Below, piece by piece: positions 44,154-52,162 of a stretch of DNA of 64,000 nt. The stretch lies in contig JADKJH010000003.1 of assembly GCA_016722505.1 (NCBI GenBank), forward strand, positions 248,001 to 312,000, written 5' to 3'. The DNA is from Holophagaceae bacterium (GTDB taxonomy: Bacteria; Acidobacteriota; Holophagae; Holophagales; Holophagaceae). The position numbers and the translations under genes were made by a program. Each line of letters opens with the position of its first letter. The first letter of the stretch is position 1. Below the pieces are notes generated by a model that saw nothing but the letters and a program-made list of their open reading frames with translations, did not search any database and was not told where the DNA came from.

Positions 44154-44239
44154 TGGTGCCCGCGAGCAGACTCGAACTGCTACGGCTTTTGGCCACCACC
44201 ACCTCAAGATGGCGTGTCTACCAGTTTCACCACGCGGGC
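44154..44239 (-). tRNA. tRNA-Leu (GAG)
   Basis: Class II tRNA on the minus strand. Acceptor GCCCGCG/CGCGGGC, D-arm with GGTAGACACG, anticodon loop TTGAGGT giving GAG, long variable arm, T-loop AGTTCGAGTCT, encoded CCA (44154-44156). Directly upstream of secG's downstream end; followed by a strong hairpin. Confidence 0.95.
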
Positions 44240-44289
44240 ATGAGTGAATCACCAGGATGCCATCCACGGGGGATGGAGTCAATGACGGC

Positions 44290-44670
44290 CTACTTCTTCG
44301 GCGCATCCACGGCGCCAGCAGGCGTTGCCGGTGTGGTGCCAGCGGGAGCCGCCGGAACTGGCATTGCAGGTGTAGCGGGCTTTGGCGCTGCGGCAGCAGG
44401 TTTGGATTCCGGCAGTTTGTCCAAGACAGAACGGTTTTCCCGGACCACCCGGTATTCAATCAACAAGGAAGTTGCCAGCAGGCAAGCGGCCACGTAATAG
44501 GTGATCTTGGCCAGCACCGGTGCGGCGCCTTGGGCGCCGAAAGCCGTGTTGGCCCCGCCCCCGCCGAAGGATGAGCCCAGGCCGCCCCCTTTGGCACCCG
44601 GTTGGAGCAGGATCACCGCGACCAGCAGCACGCTGAGGATAATGTGAATTGTGAGAAGAAATCCGCTCAT
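44290..44670 (-). CDS. secG: Preprotein translocase subunit SecG
   Basis: Small SecYEG subunit assisting SecA-driven export. Two membrane helices (HIILSVLLVAVILLQ, and YYVAACLLATSLLI) flank the family loop QPGAKGGGLGSSFGGGGANTAFG. A Pro/Ala-rich cytoplasmic tail of about 45 residues follows, longer than in E. coli. At 126 residues, start ATG 44670. It precedes tRNA-Leu(GAG). Confidence 0.95.
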   Translation of the reverse strand: MSGFLLTIHIILSVLLVAVILLQPGAKGGGLGSSFGGGGANTAFGAQGAAPVLAKITYYVAACLLATSLLIEYRVVRENRSVLDKLPESKPAAAAPKPATPAMPVPAAPAGTTPATPAGAVDAPKK

Positions 44671-44778
44671 GAAAACTCCGAACCTTTAATTCTACCTTGG
44701 GACGGGCATTGGCCCAAGGACGAAGACTGAGGGCCTTGGGAGGTGGAAGGTGGCGGTCGGGTGGATGCTGAAGGTTTA

Positions 44779-44806
44779 AGTCGAGGGTCGAGAGTCGAGA
44801 GTTGAG
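44779..44806. repeat. Heptamer array (AGTCGAG-type)
   Basis: Four contiguous units AGTCGAG, GGTCGAG, AGTCGAG, AGTTGAG between secG and the DAHP synthase gene. Same class of 7-bp repeats as elsewhere. The rest of 44671-44846 shows only looser G-rich repeats. Confidence 0.7.
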
Positions 44807-44846
44807 GACGAACCCCTAGGCCGTAGGCTCACCTTCCCTGGTCGCT

Positions 44847-45881
44847 TCAGAATGCGAAGCCGCTTGGTGATTCAGCCTTTTGCAAGACGGCGTGGATGCC
44901 CAGGCATTGGTCCACCAGCCGGATGAAATCCGATGGCAGCAGGGCCTGCGGGCCATCGCTCAGGGCCTTCTCAGGGTGGCAATGGGTTTCCACCAGAAGT
45001 CCATCCGCACCCACGGCTACCGCGGCGCGGGCGCAGGGAATGACCAGATCCCTCCGACCAGTGGCATGGCTAGGGTCCACCATCACTGGCAAGTGCGTCA
45101 TGGCTTTCGCGGCTGGAACCACGCTCACATCCAGCGTGTTGCGGGCATGGTCGCTCCAGGTGCGGATGCCCCGCTCACACAAGACCACGTTGCGGTTTCC
45201 CTCAGAAAGCACATATTCCGCGGCATAAAGCCACTCCTCCAGCGTTGCCGCCGGACCCCGCTTCAACAAGACGGGTTTTTCACTGCGCCCCGCCCGCTTG
45301 AGCAGCGCAAAGTTCTGCATGTTCCGGGCCCCGATCTGGATGAGGTCCGCGGTCTTTTCCACCTCGTCAAACGTCTCTATTTCAGTGGCCTCGGTGACGA
45401 TGCCCAGATCAAATTCAGCGCGGGCTTCTTCGAGCAATCGCAGTCCATCGAGCCCCAGTCCCTGAAAACTGTAGGGGCTGGTGCGGGGTTTGAAAGCCCC
45501 GGCCCGCAACAGTTTGACGCCCTGCTCGGCGACGTAGCGGGCTGTGGCGAAGAGTTGTTCGCGGCTTTCCACGCCACATGGTCCGGCCACAAAAATAAGA
45601 TCAGGGCCGCCGACTTTGACTCCCCGCACTTCCACCATTGACCGGCCCGGGGCCGAATCGCTCGAGGCGAGCTTGAAGGGCGAGGTGATGGGCACCACTT
45701 TCCTGACACCGCTCATGGTTTCCAGGCGGTCGGGCTTCAGCGCCTTGGAGGCATGGGGGGCAAGAATCGTCGAAGCTTCCGCGCCGTCCTGCACCATCGT
45801 CCGCACACCGGCGTTTTCCAGCGTTTCGAGCACTGCCTGCATCTGTTCGGCGGTAGCGCCGGGCTCCATCAGAATCAGCAT
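44847..45881 (-). CDS. 3-deoxy-7-phosphoheptulonate synthase (DAHP synthase, type I-beta)
   Basis: First enzyme of the shikimate pathway, condensing phosphoenolpyruvate and erythrose 4-phosphate. An N-terminal ferredoxin-like regulatory domain (about 70 residues) precedes the KDO8PS/DAHPS barrel: VAGPCGVESREQL, RAGAFKPRTSPYSFQGLG, EIQIGARNMQNF-like IQIGARNMQNFALL, LLKRGPAATLEEWL, PVMVDPSHATGRRDL and VETHCHPEKALSDG. Metal ligands Cys, His, Glu and Asp are in place. At 344 residues it is full length for this class. Confidence 0.94.
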   Translation of the reverse strand: MLILMEPGATAEQMQAVLETLENAGVRTMVQDGAEASTILAPHASKALKPDRLETMSGVRKVVPITSPFKLASSDSAPGRSMVEVRGVKVGGPDLIFVAGPCGVESREQLFATARYVAEQGVKLLRAGAFKPRTSPYSFQGLGLDGLRLLEEARAEFDLGIVTEATEIETFDEVEKTADLIQIGARNMQNFALLKRAGRSEKPVLLKRGPAATLEEWLYAAEYVLSEGNRNVVLCERGIRTWSDHARNTLDVSVVPAAKAMTHLPVMVDPSHATGRRDLVIPCARAAVAVGADGLLVETHCHPEKALSDGPQALLPSDFIRLVDQCLGIHAVLQKAESPSGFAF

Positions 45882-45983
45882 TCATCCCTCAGATACCATG
45901 GTGGCATGGCTCTTGAAATGCATCTCTTGAAAACCCATTGCATTCATTCCTCCCAACCCACATCTTTTACCCAGGAGCCTGAA

Positions 45984-46775
45984 ATGAAACGCGCGCCGAT
46001 TCTTCTTGTGGTCAGTCTGGCTTTCATAGGTTGCACCCGGCCCGAAGTGGAAGCCTTCCGATCAAGGCCCACGCCTGTGACCGTGAAAATGAGCATTCCT
46101 GCCGACATTCCCCAAGGCGAAGATGTCCGCAAAGAATACCTGGCCGCTCTTCAAGCCAAGTTGGCTACCCGGATCGTTGTGGTTCCCGAAGGCATCCAGG
46201 GACCAGCGGATACGGCAGTGCTCGAGGTCACGATCACTGATGTGAAGCGTTATCACGGGAGCCCCAGCCCAGCGGCGGTGGGTGTCGCGACCGGGGTTAC
46301 TGTCGGTGTCCTTGGAGCCATCTCGGGCAACCGTTTCAGTGCCTTCGATGGGTTCTGGTGGGGGATGTTCGCGGCCCATCATGCAGCCCATGCCCGGCGC
46401 GCGGAGCTGGATCGCTTGGGTTACCGGCCATTGGATGTGACCGCGGTGATTTACCTTCGACAAGCCGGGAGCGAAGCTGGAAGATCCGCGCCGTTGGCGG
46501 AATTCGATGTGGGCGGCGATGAAGTGATCGATGCCATGGATCCACTGTCCCGGCGGGAAGCCGATGATGTGGGGCGCATCCGTGAAGAAGAAGCCAGAGC
46601 TTTCGCGCGGGTGGTGATTGCCAAATTGCAGGACCGCTTTGGCTGGAGCGCTCATGGCTCGCCCACTTTCTACCGGGCCCCGGGCGAGAAATCGAATGAA
46701 GAAAAAGCAGACGACCGCGCAAAACCCATGGAACAGGCACCTGGCCAATCCGCACCACCGCCACCCCAGCATTAA
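45984..46775 (+). CDS. Predicted lipoprotein of unknown function
   Basis: Starts at ATG 45984 with CAGGAG upstream. Signal peptide KRAPILLVVSLAFIGC ends in a lipobox near residue 17. The mature region includes a Gly-rich segment (GVATGVTVGVLGAISGN) that could insert in a membrane and a beta-like domain (LAEFDVGGDEVIDAM). The C-terminal tail is charged and Pro/Gln-rich. No family recognised. Divergent from DAHP synthase. Confidence 0.65.
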   Translation: MKRAPILLVVSLAFIGCTRPEVEAFRSRPTPVTVKMSIPADIPQGEDVRKEYLAALQAKLATRIVVVPEGIQGPADTAVLEVTITDVKRYHGSPSPAAVGVATGVTVGVLGAISGNRFSAFDGFWWGMFAAHHAAHARRAELDRLGYRPLDVTAVIYLRQAGSEAGRSAPLAEFDVGGDEVIDAMDPLSRREADDVGRIREEEARAFARVVIAKLQDRFGWSAHGSPTFYRAPGEKSNEEKADDRAKPMEQAPGQSAPPPPQH

Positions 46776-46776
46776 G

Positions 46777-46811
46777 CACTGACCATTGACCTTTGACCAT
46801 TAAGCCTCGAG
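46777..46811. repeat. Heptamer array (CATTGAC-type)
   Basis: CACTGAC, CATTGAC, CTTTGAC, CATTAAG, CCTCGAG: five contiguous 7-bp units filling almost the entire gap between the lipoprotein and zinc-ribbon genes. Confidence 0.65.
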
Positions 46812-46817
46812 GCGGGC

Positions 46818-47552
46818 ATGAACGCAGACGTAATCCGATGTGAAGCCTGTGGTGGGCCTGTTGCCCTGGATGACATCCGGTGCCGGAGTTGTGGCTCCCA
46901 GGTAGCCACCGTGGCCTGTTCCAATTGCCTGGGAATGGTGTCCGTCCATGCGCGCCACTGCGGCCATTGCGGCGCGGCCATAGTGGCCCCAGCCGCCAGG
47001 AACGAGATCCCGTCAAATCTGGGCTGCCCATCCTGCAAAGGCGTGAAGCTCACAAGGACGCAGCTTGGCGATGTGGAGGTGGACCAGTGCTCCCATTGTG
47101 GTGGCGTCTGGCTGCGCCAGGATCTCTTCGATCAGGTGAGCGCGGGGAAGGAGGTCCGGGGCAGGGCCCTGGGTGTGCTTCCCACGCCCGCCGGACCCAA
47201 AGCCATCACCGCAACGGAAGTCCGCTACCGCCCCTGTCCTGTCTGCTTGCGCATGATGAACCGCTACAATTACGCGCGGATTTCAGGCGTCATCATTGAC
47301 GGCTGTAAAAATGATGGACTCTGGTTCGACAAGGATGAGCTTCGCCAAGTCCTGGAATTCATACAAGGCGGCGGGCTCGACAAAAGCCATGAACGAGAGG
47401 TGGCGCGGCTTGACCAGGAACAGCGCGCCAAGGCCCAGATGGCCCGCATGGATTTGGGAATGCATCCTTCCAGCTACGGCGAGTATTCGAAACAAGGCGG
47501 TGGGCTTCTGTCAGACCTGATGGACGACCTTATGGGGCATTTCATCGTGTAG
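46818..47552 (+). CDS. Multi-zinc-ribbon protein (TFIIB-type zinc ribbons)
   Basis: Cytoplasmic protein with repeated CxxC knuckles. N-terminal CEACGGPV, CRSCGSQV, CSNCLGMV and CGHCGAAI form double zinc ribbons. Two zf-TFIIB-like units follow: CPSCKGVKLTRTQLGDVEVDQCSHCGGVWL and CPVCLRMMNRYNYARISGVIIDGCKNDGLWF, the family signature being a buried CxxCxG...C..G.WL/F. The C-terminus is charged and helical. Function unknown; often linked to RNA or protein interactions. Confidence 0.8.
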   Translation: MNADVIRCEACGGPVALDDIRCRSCGSQVATVACSNCLGMVSVHARHCGHCGAAIVAPAARNEIPSNLGCPSCKGVKLTRTQLGDVEVDQCSHCGGVWLRQDLFDQVSAGKEVRGRALGVLPTPAGPKAITATEVRYRPCPVCLRMMNRYNYARISGVIIDGCKNDGLWFDKDELRQVLEFIQGGGLDKSHEREVARLDQEQRAKAQMARMDLGMHPSSYGEYSKQGGGLLSDLMDDLMGHFIV

Positions 47553-47584
47553 CTCATGGACTAGCGGCATGAGTCGGGGGGCGA

Positions 47585-47684
47585 AAGTTAATAAGTTGAA
47601 AAAGTTGAAAAAGTCAACAAATTGAGAGTCGAGAGTTGGAAGTCTCGCGTCCCGCCCACTGCCTACAGCCTAATGTCTACGGCC
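47585..47684. repeat. Mixed short-repeat array before tpiA
   Basis: 9-bp units (AAGTTGAAA) run into 7-bp AGTCGAG/AGTTGGA units and then CCACTGC, CTACAGC, CTAATGT, CTACGGC. This fills most of the 136-bp gap between the zinc-ribbon gene and the 3' end of tpiA. Confidence 0.55.
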
Positions 47685-47688
47685 TTCC

Positions 47689-48426
47689 TCAGCTCTGCGC
47701 GATCTTCACCATCTGGGCGAAGGCCATCGGGTCCAGGCTGGCGCCACCCACCAGGCCGCCAGCGACTTCAGGCACCGAAAGGATCTGCTCGAAATTCTGG
47801 GGGGCCACGCTGCCGCCATAAAGAATGGGCACAGAGCCGCCTTGCTCCCCGAGAATGACCCTCAACTCTTCCCGGATGAACGCGTGGGCTTCGCCGATCT
47901 GGTAGGTATCCGCAGTGCGGCCCGTGCCGATGGCCCACACGGGCTCATAGGCCACCCAGATGGGGCCTCGTGAAGCTCCCTTGAGCACCGAGAGCTGGGT
48001 CTGGAGCACGCTAAAGGTCTGCTCCCGTTCTCGTTCCGCCATGGTTTCGCCAATGCAAAGCAAGGGCAGAAGCTTGCGCTCCTGGGCGGCATGGACTTTT
48101 TTCACGAGAGCTTCATTGGTCTCGCCGAACATCTGCCGCCGCTCGCTGTGGCCCAGGATGACGCCGCTGCAACCCGCGTCGCGGATCTGGGCCATGGACA
48201 ATTCGCCAGTGAAGGCGCCTTTGGGCTCGAAATGCCCATTCTGGGCGAAGGTTGTGATGCCGCGCTCCCGCAATTGCGAATGAATAGTCCACAGCAGCAC
48301 CGTTGGTGGCGCGATGGCCACCCGCACATCTTCCGCAGGCGTGTAATGCTTCGCGAACTCGGTGCAGAAATTGGACGCATCCGCATAAAGGAGGTTCATC
48401 TTCCAATTCGCCACGACGCATCGCAC
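47689..48426 (-). CDS. tpiA: Triosephosphate isomerase
   Basis: Glycolytic TIM-barrel enzyme. N-terminal VANWKMN with the catalytic Lys; GHSERRQMFGET with the catalytic His; AYEPVWAIGTGRTADTYQI with the catalytic Glu; ILYGGSVAPQNFEQILSVPEVAGGLVGGASL at the C-terminus. At 245 residues it is full length. It starts 26 bp after pgk, forming an operon pgk-tpiA. Confidence 0.97.
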   Translation of the reverse strand: MRCVVANWKMNLLYADASNFCTEFAKHYTPAEDVRVAIAPPTVLLWTIHSQLRERGITTFAQNGHFEPKGAFTGELSMAQIRDAGCSGVILGHSERRQMFGETNEALVKKVHAAQERKLLPLLCIGETMAEREREQTFSVLQTQLSVLKGASRGPIWVAYEPVWAIGTGRTADTYQIGEAHAFIREELRVILGEQGGSVPILYGGSVAPQNFEQILSVPEVAGGLVGGASLDPMAFAQMVKIAQS

Positions 48427-48452
48427 GGAAACTCCTGAGGGTTTTTAAGAGT

Positions 48453-49649
48453 CTAGCGCGACAAGGCAACCACGCCGGGCAATTCCAATCCACTCAGAAA
48501 TTCCAGGCTGGCGCCGCCGCCGGTGGAGACATGGCTCATGCGGGCGATGACCCCGGCCTTGGCGGCCGCGGCAACGCTATCGCCACCGCCGACGAGCACG
48601 AAGGCGCCTCGGTCTGCCGCGTCGGCCATCTCTTCGGCAATGGTCAGAGTGCCGCTGGCAAAGGGTTCCAGCTCGAAAACACCCATGGGACCGTTCCACA
48701 GAATGGTTTTCGCCGTCCGGATCTCCTGTACGTAGGCTGCGACAGTCTCTGGACCGATATCCAGCCCCATGCGGTCGTCGGGAATATCGGCATCGTTGGT
48801 GAGCGCGCAATCGGCGTCCTCAGCCATTCGGTCAGCTACCAGGTGATCGAGGGGCAGCAAGAGCCGAGTACCTTTGGCCTTGGCTTCTTGGATGAGCTTT
48901 TTGGCTGTCTCCACCTTGTCGTCCTCGCAAAGGCTTTTGCCGATGGGAATGCCTTCGGCCTTCAGCAGGGTGTAGCTCATGGCCCCGCCGATGAGGATTG
49001 CATCCGCCTTGCCGATGAAGTGGTGGATGAGGTCGATCTTGTCGGATACTTTCGCGCCACCCATGACTGCTAGAAGCGGTTTTTCAGGGTTGTGCAGGAT
49101 TCTGCCCAGCGCTGCCAGTTCCTTTTCCATGAGGAAACCCGCCGCCACGCGGCCTTTTGGGAAATCTACCACCATGCCGCTCACGGAAGCATGGGCCCGG
49201 TGCGCTGCGCCAAAAGCATCATCGACGTAGGCATCCGCCAGCTTCGCCAGCGCCGCGGCGAATTCTGGTTTGTTTTTCGTTTCACCCTTTTCAAAGCGGA
49301 GATTTTCCAGCAGCAGTACCTGGCCTGGTTTCAGGGCCTTGGCTTCGGCCTCCACGGATTCACCCACGACGCCAGATGCGAGCCGGACATCGAATCCCTG
49401 CGCCTTCAACCAATCCGCCACGGGCGCGAGGCTAAAGGCGGCCTCAAAGCCTTCACCTTTGGGGCGGCCCAGGTGCGAAGCCAGTACCACCGATGCGCCC
49501 TGGCCGAGCAGATGGTTGAGCGTGGGCAGCGTCTCGCGGATGCGCGTGGAATCTGTGATTGCGCCATCCTTCAATGGAACATTCAAGTCAGCCCGCAGGA
49601 AGACACGCAGGCCCTTGGCATCGAGATCCTTCAGCGTATGGAAAGCCAC
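48453..49649 (-). CDS. pgk: Phosphoglycerate kinase
   Basis: Transfers phosphate from 1,3-bisphosphoglycerate to ADP in glycolysis. N-terminal FLRADLNVPLKDG; ASHLGRPKGEG; LLENLRFEKGE; AVMGGAKVSDKIDLIHHFIGKAD; ILWNGPMGVFEL; C-terminal VLVGGGDSVAAAAKAG and HVSTGGGASLEFLSG. GTG 49649 has GGAG about 8 nt upstream and fits the family N-terminus; the open frame to 49682 is probably untranslated. tpiA follows. Confidence 0.96.
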   Translation of the reverse strand: MAFHTLKDLDAKGLRVFLRADLNVPLKDGAITDSTRIRETLPTLNHLLGQGASVVLASHLGRPKGEGFEAAFSLAPVADWLKAQGFDVRLASGVVGESVEAEAKALKPGQVLLLENLRFEKGETKNKPEFAAALAKLADAYVDDAFGAAHRAHASVSGMVVDFPKGRVAAGFLMEKELAALGRILHNPEKPLLAVMGGAKVSDKIDLIHHFIGKADAILIGGAMSYTLLKAEGIPIGKSLCEDDKVETAKKLIQEAKAKGTRLLLPLDHLVADRMAEDADCALTNDADIPDDRMGLDIGPETVAAYVQEIRTAKTILWNGPMGVFELEPFASGTLTIAEEMADAADRGAFVLVGGGDSVAAAAKAGVIARMSHVSTGGGASLEFLSGLELPGVVALSR

Positions 49650-49678
49650 TTGAGACTCCTGGAAGAAAAAATATCCAT

Positions 49679-50401
49679 TCAAGGATGATTGAAGAAAGCC
49701 ATCCAGCGAGGGGAATCTTGCTGGAATGGCGCTCCGGAGTAATCACCGCATTCCTGCCTGAGTTTGAGCCCTGTTTCTTTGGCGAGCACGGTCAATTCCT
49801 GGGGTTCGTACACCCGGACGGACTCCACCACCTCACGGGTGGCGCCGGAATCCAAATACTCTATATCCATGCGCTTGACGATGCGCTGGCCTTCCAATGC
49901 GCGGCGGCTGTGGACGCGCATGCCCGCTTGCTCCACAACATCTTCCACCACCAGATTCTCCCGCAGGTGGGCAGCATTCAGGTAGTCCATCAGCACGACG
50001 CCGCCAGGTTTCAGCAGGTTCGCAAGATTGTGCAGCAGAATGCGGTTGTTTGAATCACTGAAGTAGCCGAAGGGCGTGAACCAGAGGCAGATTCCTGAGA
50101 GACAATGAGCCTTGATGGGCAGATGCCGCATGTCTCCCCGCAGCAGGTGGCCCCGCAGCCGCATGGGCGCGGCTCGCAGCAGGCTGGCTGAAAGGTCCAA
50201 TCCAAAAGCATCGGGATTCTTCCGCCGCAACCAATCCAAATGCCGCCCGGCGCCGCAGGCCAGATCCAGAACAGGGCCAGAGGCCAGTTCAGGCGCCAAC
50301 CTCAAGCTGGTTGTGACGGCCATTTCGGCCTCGGCCTCATCCCGATTCGCATAGAGGGCCAGATAGTCTTCGTCGAACCAATCCTTGAACCAATCATCCA
50401 T
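49679..50401 (-). CDS. SAM-dependent methyltransferase (class I)
   Basis: Cytoplasmic methyltransferase of unknown substrate. MDDWFKDWFDEDYLALYANRD at the start (ATG 50401) is typical of a subgroup of class I enzymes. SAM-binding motif I VLDLACGAGRHLDWL, post-I FGLDLSASLL, GDMRHLPI, and a GYFSD motif IV-like segment follow. The frame is open to 50434 but lacks coding character. It lies 30 bp upstream of pgk on the same strand and may be co-transcribed. Confidence 0.82.
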   Translation of the reverse strand: MDDWFKDWFDEDYLALYANRDEAEAEMAVTTSLRLAPELASGPVLDLACGAGRHLDWLRRKNPDAFGLDLSASLLRAAPMRLRGHLLRGDMRHLPIKAHCLSGICLWFTPFGYFSDSNNRILLHNLANLLKPGGVVLMDYLNAAHLRENLVVEDVVEQAGMRVHSRRALEGQRIVKRMDIEYLDSGATREVVESVRVYEPQELTVLAKETGLKLRQECGDYSGAPFQQDSPRWMAFFNHP

Positions 50402-50430
50402 TGGACAAGCGTACAGCGAGGAGCTGCGAG

Positions 50431-50521
50431 GCATGAGGCATGAGGCATGAGGGGGGCATGAGTCGAAAAGTCAAAAAAGTCGAGAACTGTAGGTCCCAAG
50501 TCTCAAGTCTCAAGTCCCAAG
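50431..50521. repeat. Compound heptamer array (GCATGAG and TCTCAAG units)
   Basis: GCATGAG three times in tandem (50431-50451), a further GCATGAG at 50456-50462, then TCCCAAG, TCTCAAG, TCTCAAG, TCCCAAG (50494-50521). It precedes the methyltransferase gene, on its 5' side, within a 424-bp stretch with no gene (50402-50825). Confidence 0.75.
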
Positions 50522-50721
50522 TTCGCGATGCTAGAGGGTTCGTCCGGAGGTTGTGTGAATGAGAAAGCACGAAAGTCTTAATACCTTTCCACTTGGCGGA
50601 TCAGGTTGCCATGGCTGTATGCAAAGCCACAATCACATTCCCCAAGGCTGATCACAACTCAATTCCTTCACCCCCTAGATAGTCTCAAAGGCCCGCATCT
50701 GAAACGAATGTCTCAGCCTGC
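50522..50721. other. Gene-free spacer between two inverted heptamer arrays
   Basis: About 200 bp without an ORF I can support. The flanking arrays (TCTCAAG units on the left, GACTTGA units on the right) are complementary, so the region could fold as a large stem-loop. Nothing else is recognisable. Confidence 0.45.
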
Positions 50722-50777
50722 GACTTGAGACTTGGGACTTGAGACTTGGGACTTCACCCTGAGCCCACTGCCCACAG
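50722..50777. repeat. Heptamer array (GACTTGA/GACTTGG then CCCACTG)
   Basis: Eight contiguous 7-bp units: GACTTGA, GACTTGG, GACTTGA, GACTTGG, GACTTCA, CCCTGAG, CCCACTG, CCCACAG. It lies about 50 bp before the rbfA start. The first units are the inverse complement of the TCTCAAG array at 50494-50521. Confidence 0.75.
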
Positions 50778-50825
50778 CCCTCCTCCATCCCCGCTACACT
50801 AAGCAGCCACTTGAGGACCCGCGCC

Positions 50826-51227
50826 ATGAATCGCCCTGAACGCCTTGAAGACCAGATCCAATTCCTGCTTTCTACGATCATTTTACGGGAGTTGCGGGAC
50901 CCAGAGCTGGGCTTCGTCACCGTCACGGCGGTCCGCCTCACGCCGGACCGGAGTCAGGCGCGGGTTTACTTCACGTCCATGCCGACCAGTGGGAAATCAG
51001 ACGAGGCGCAAGTCGCCCTCAGCCGAAAAGCGTTGGGCCGCGCCGCTGGATTCTTGCGCACCCATCTCGCCAAAGTGCTGGACATGAAGCGTGTGCCGGA
51101 ACTGAAATTTTTCCCCGATGCCTCCCTTACCGAAGGCAACCGTATGGAAGAAATCCTCGCGGAGCTGGAAAAGGAGCGCGCCGCGCGGCCGGTGGAATCC
51201 GGAACCAATGAAATCCCGGAAGCCTGA
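50826..51227 (+). CDS. rbfA: Ribosome-binding factor A
   Basis: Late 30S maturation factor with a KH-like fold. NRPERLEDQIQFLLSTIILRELRDPELGFVTVTAVRLTPD is the family N-terminus, followed by ARVYFTSMP and LRTHLAKVLDMKRVPELKFFPD. ATG 50826 has GAGG upstream; the open frame to 50811 adds five residues. Overlaps the truB start (TGATG), the usual rbfA-truB pairing. No infB or rimP is seen nearby. Confidence 0.93.
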   Translation: MNRPERLEDQIQFLLSTIILRELRDPELGFVTVTAVRLTPDRSQARVYFTSMPTSGKSDEAQVALSRKALGRAAGFLRTHLAKVLDMKRVPELKFFPDASLTEGNRMEEILAELEKERAARPVESGTNEIPEA

Positions 51228-52120
51228 TGGAGTCCGGTGTCTACCTGGTTCACAAAGACGTCGGGGGCACGAGCTTTGACGTGGTGCGCGCTTTCACCCG
51301 CGAGGCAAGGGACGCTGGCCAGAAAAAATACCCATTGGGCCATGGCGGCACGCTGGACCCCTTCGCTCGAGGACTGCTGCTGGTGCTCGCAGGCCAGGCC
51401 ACTCGGCTGATGGAGTTGATGCATCCGATACCCAAAACCTATGTGGCTGATATCGCTTGGGGGGTTGAGACAGATACCTGCGATCACTTGGGGCAGGTGA
51501 TGACGGAAGGGGATGCCTCCTCGTTATCGCCAGCCATGCTAGATGACGCTTTGGCAACTTTCTTGGGCTGGCAGGACCAGGTTCCGCCCGCTACCAGTGC
51601 CAAAAAAATTGACGGTGAGGCGGCCTACCGGAAAGCCCACCGCGGCGAGGAGGTCATCCTTCCGCCATCTCGTGTCTATCTTCATGGGGCCAAATGGCTG
51701 GAGCATGATCTACCGACTCGCAGCCGGCTGGAACTCACCTGTCGCGGGGGATATTATGTGCGCGCCCTGGCCCGGGATCTGGGCCGCCAACTCAAGTGCG
51801 GCGCCCATCTGTCCGGGCTTCACCGCAGCGCCATCGGACCCTGGACTGATCCCGGCCCAGGAACTCGAATATGGGTGCATGGAGAAGCCCTGGTGCCCTG
51901 GTGTCCCTCCCGAAGGCTCAACAATGAAGAGGCAGCCTACCTGGACCACGGGCGGGCGATCCCCTTAGGAGAATTGGAAACACCCACATGGCAGCTGCCA
52001 ACTGGATTTCCCGATCCTTCGGCCCCCATCCGGGCCTTGCATGAAGGGAGGCTGGTGGCCTTGCTGCGCGAACAGGAAGGTGAGTTGAGAACCTTCGCCA
52101 ATCTGCGCGGTGGCCTATGA
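51227..52120 (+). CDS. truB: tRNA pseudouridine(55) synthase TruB
   Basis: Makes pseudouridine 55 in the T-loop of tRNAs. N-terminal GVYLVHKDVGGTSFDVV; GHGGTLDPFARGLLLVLAGQATRL with the catalytic Asp; YVADIAWGVETDTCDHLG; PPATSAKKIDGEAAYRKAH; GGYYVRALARDLGRQL. At 297 residues it is standard. Overlaps rbfA by one base. Confidence 0.94.
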   Translation: MESGVYLVHKDVGGTSFDVVRAFTREARDAGQKKYPLGHGGTLDPFARGLLLVLAGQATRLMELMHPIPKTYVADIAWGVETDTCDHLGQVMTEGDASSLSPAMLDDALATFLGWQDQVPPATSAKKIDGEAAYRKAHRGEEVILPPSRVYLHGAKWLEHDLPTRSRLELTCRGGYYVRALARDLGRQLKCGAHLSGLHRSAIGPWTDPGPGTRIWVHGEALVPWCPSRRLNNEEAAYLDHGRAIPLGELETPTWQLPTGFPDPSAPIRALHEGRLVALLREQEGELRTFANLRGGL

Positions 52121-52162
52121 GCATCTGAGCATTTGAACACTGGCAGCTCGGCCGGGATTTGA

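Noticed and set aside
50431..50777. Possible CRISPR array
   Set aside because: The units are 7 bp and contiguous without spacers of constant length; no cas gene is near.
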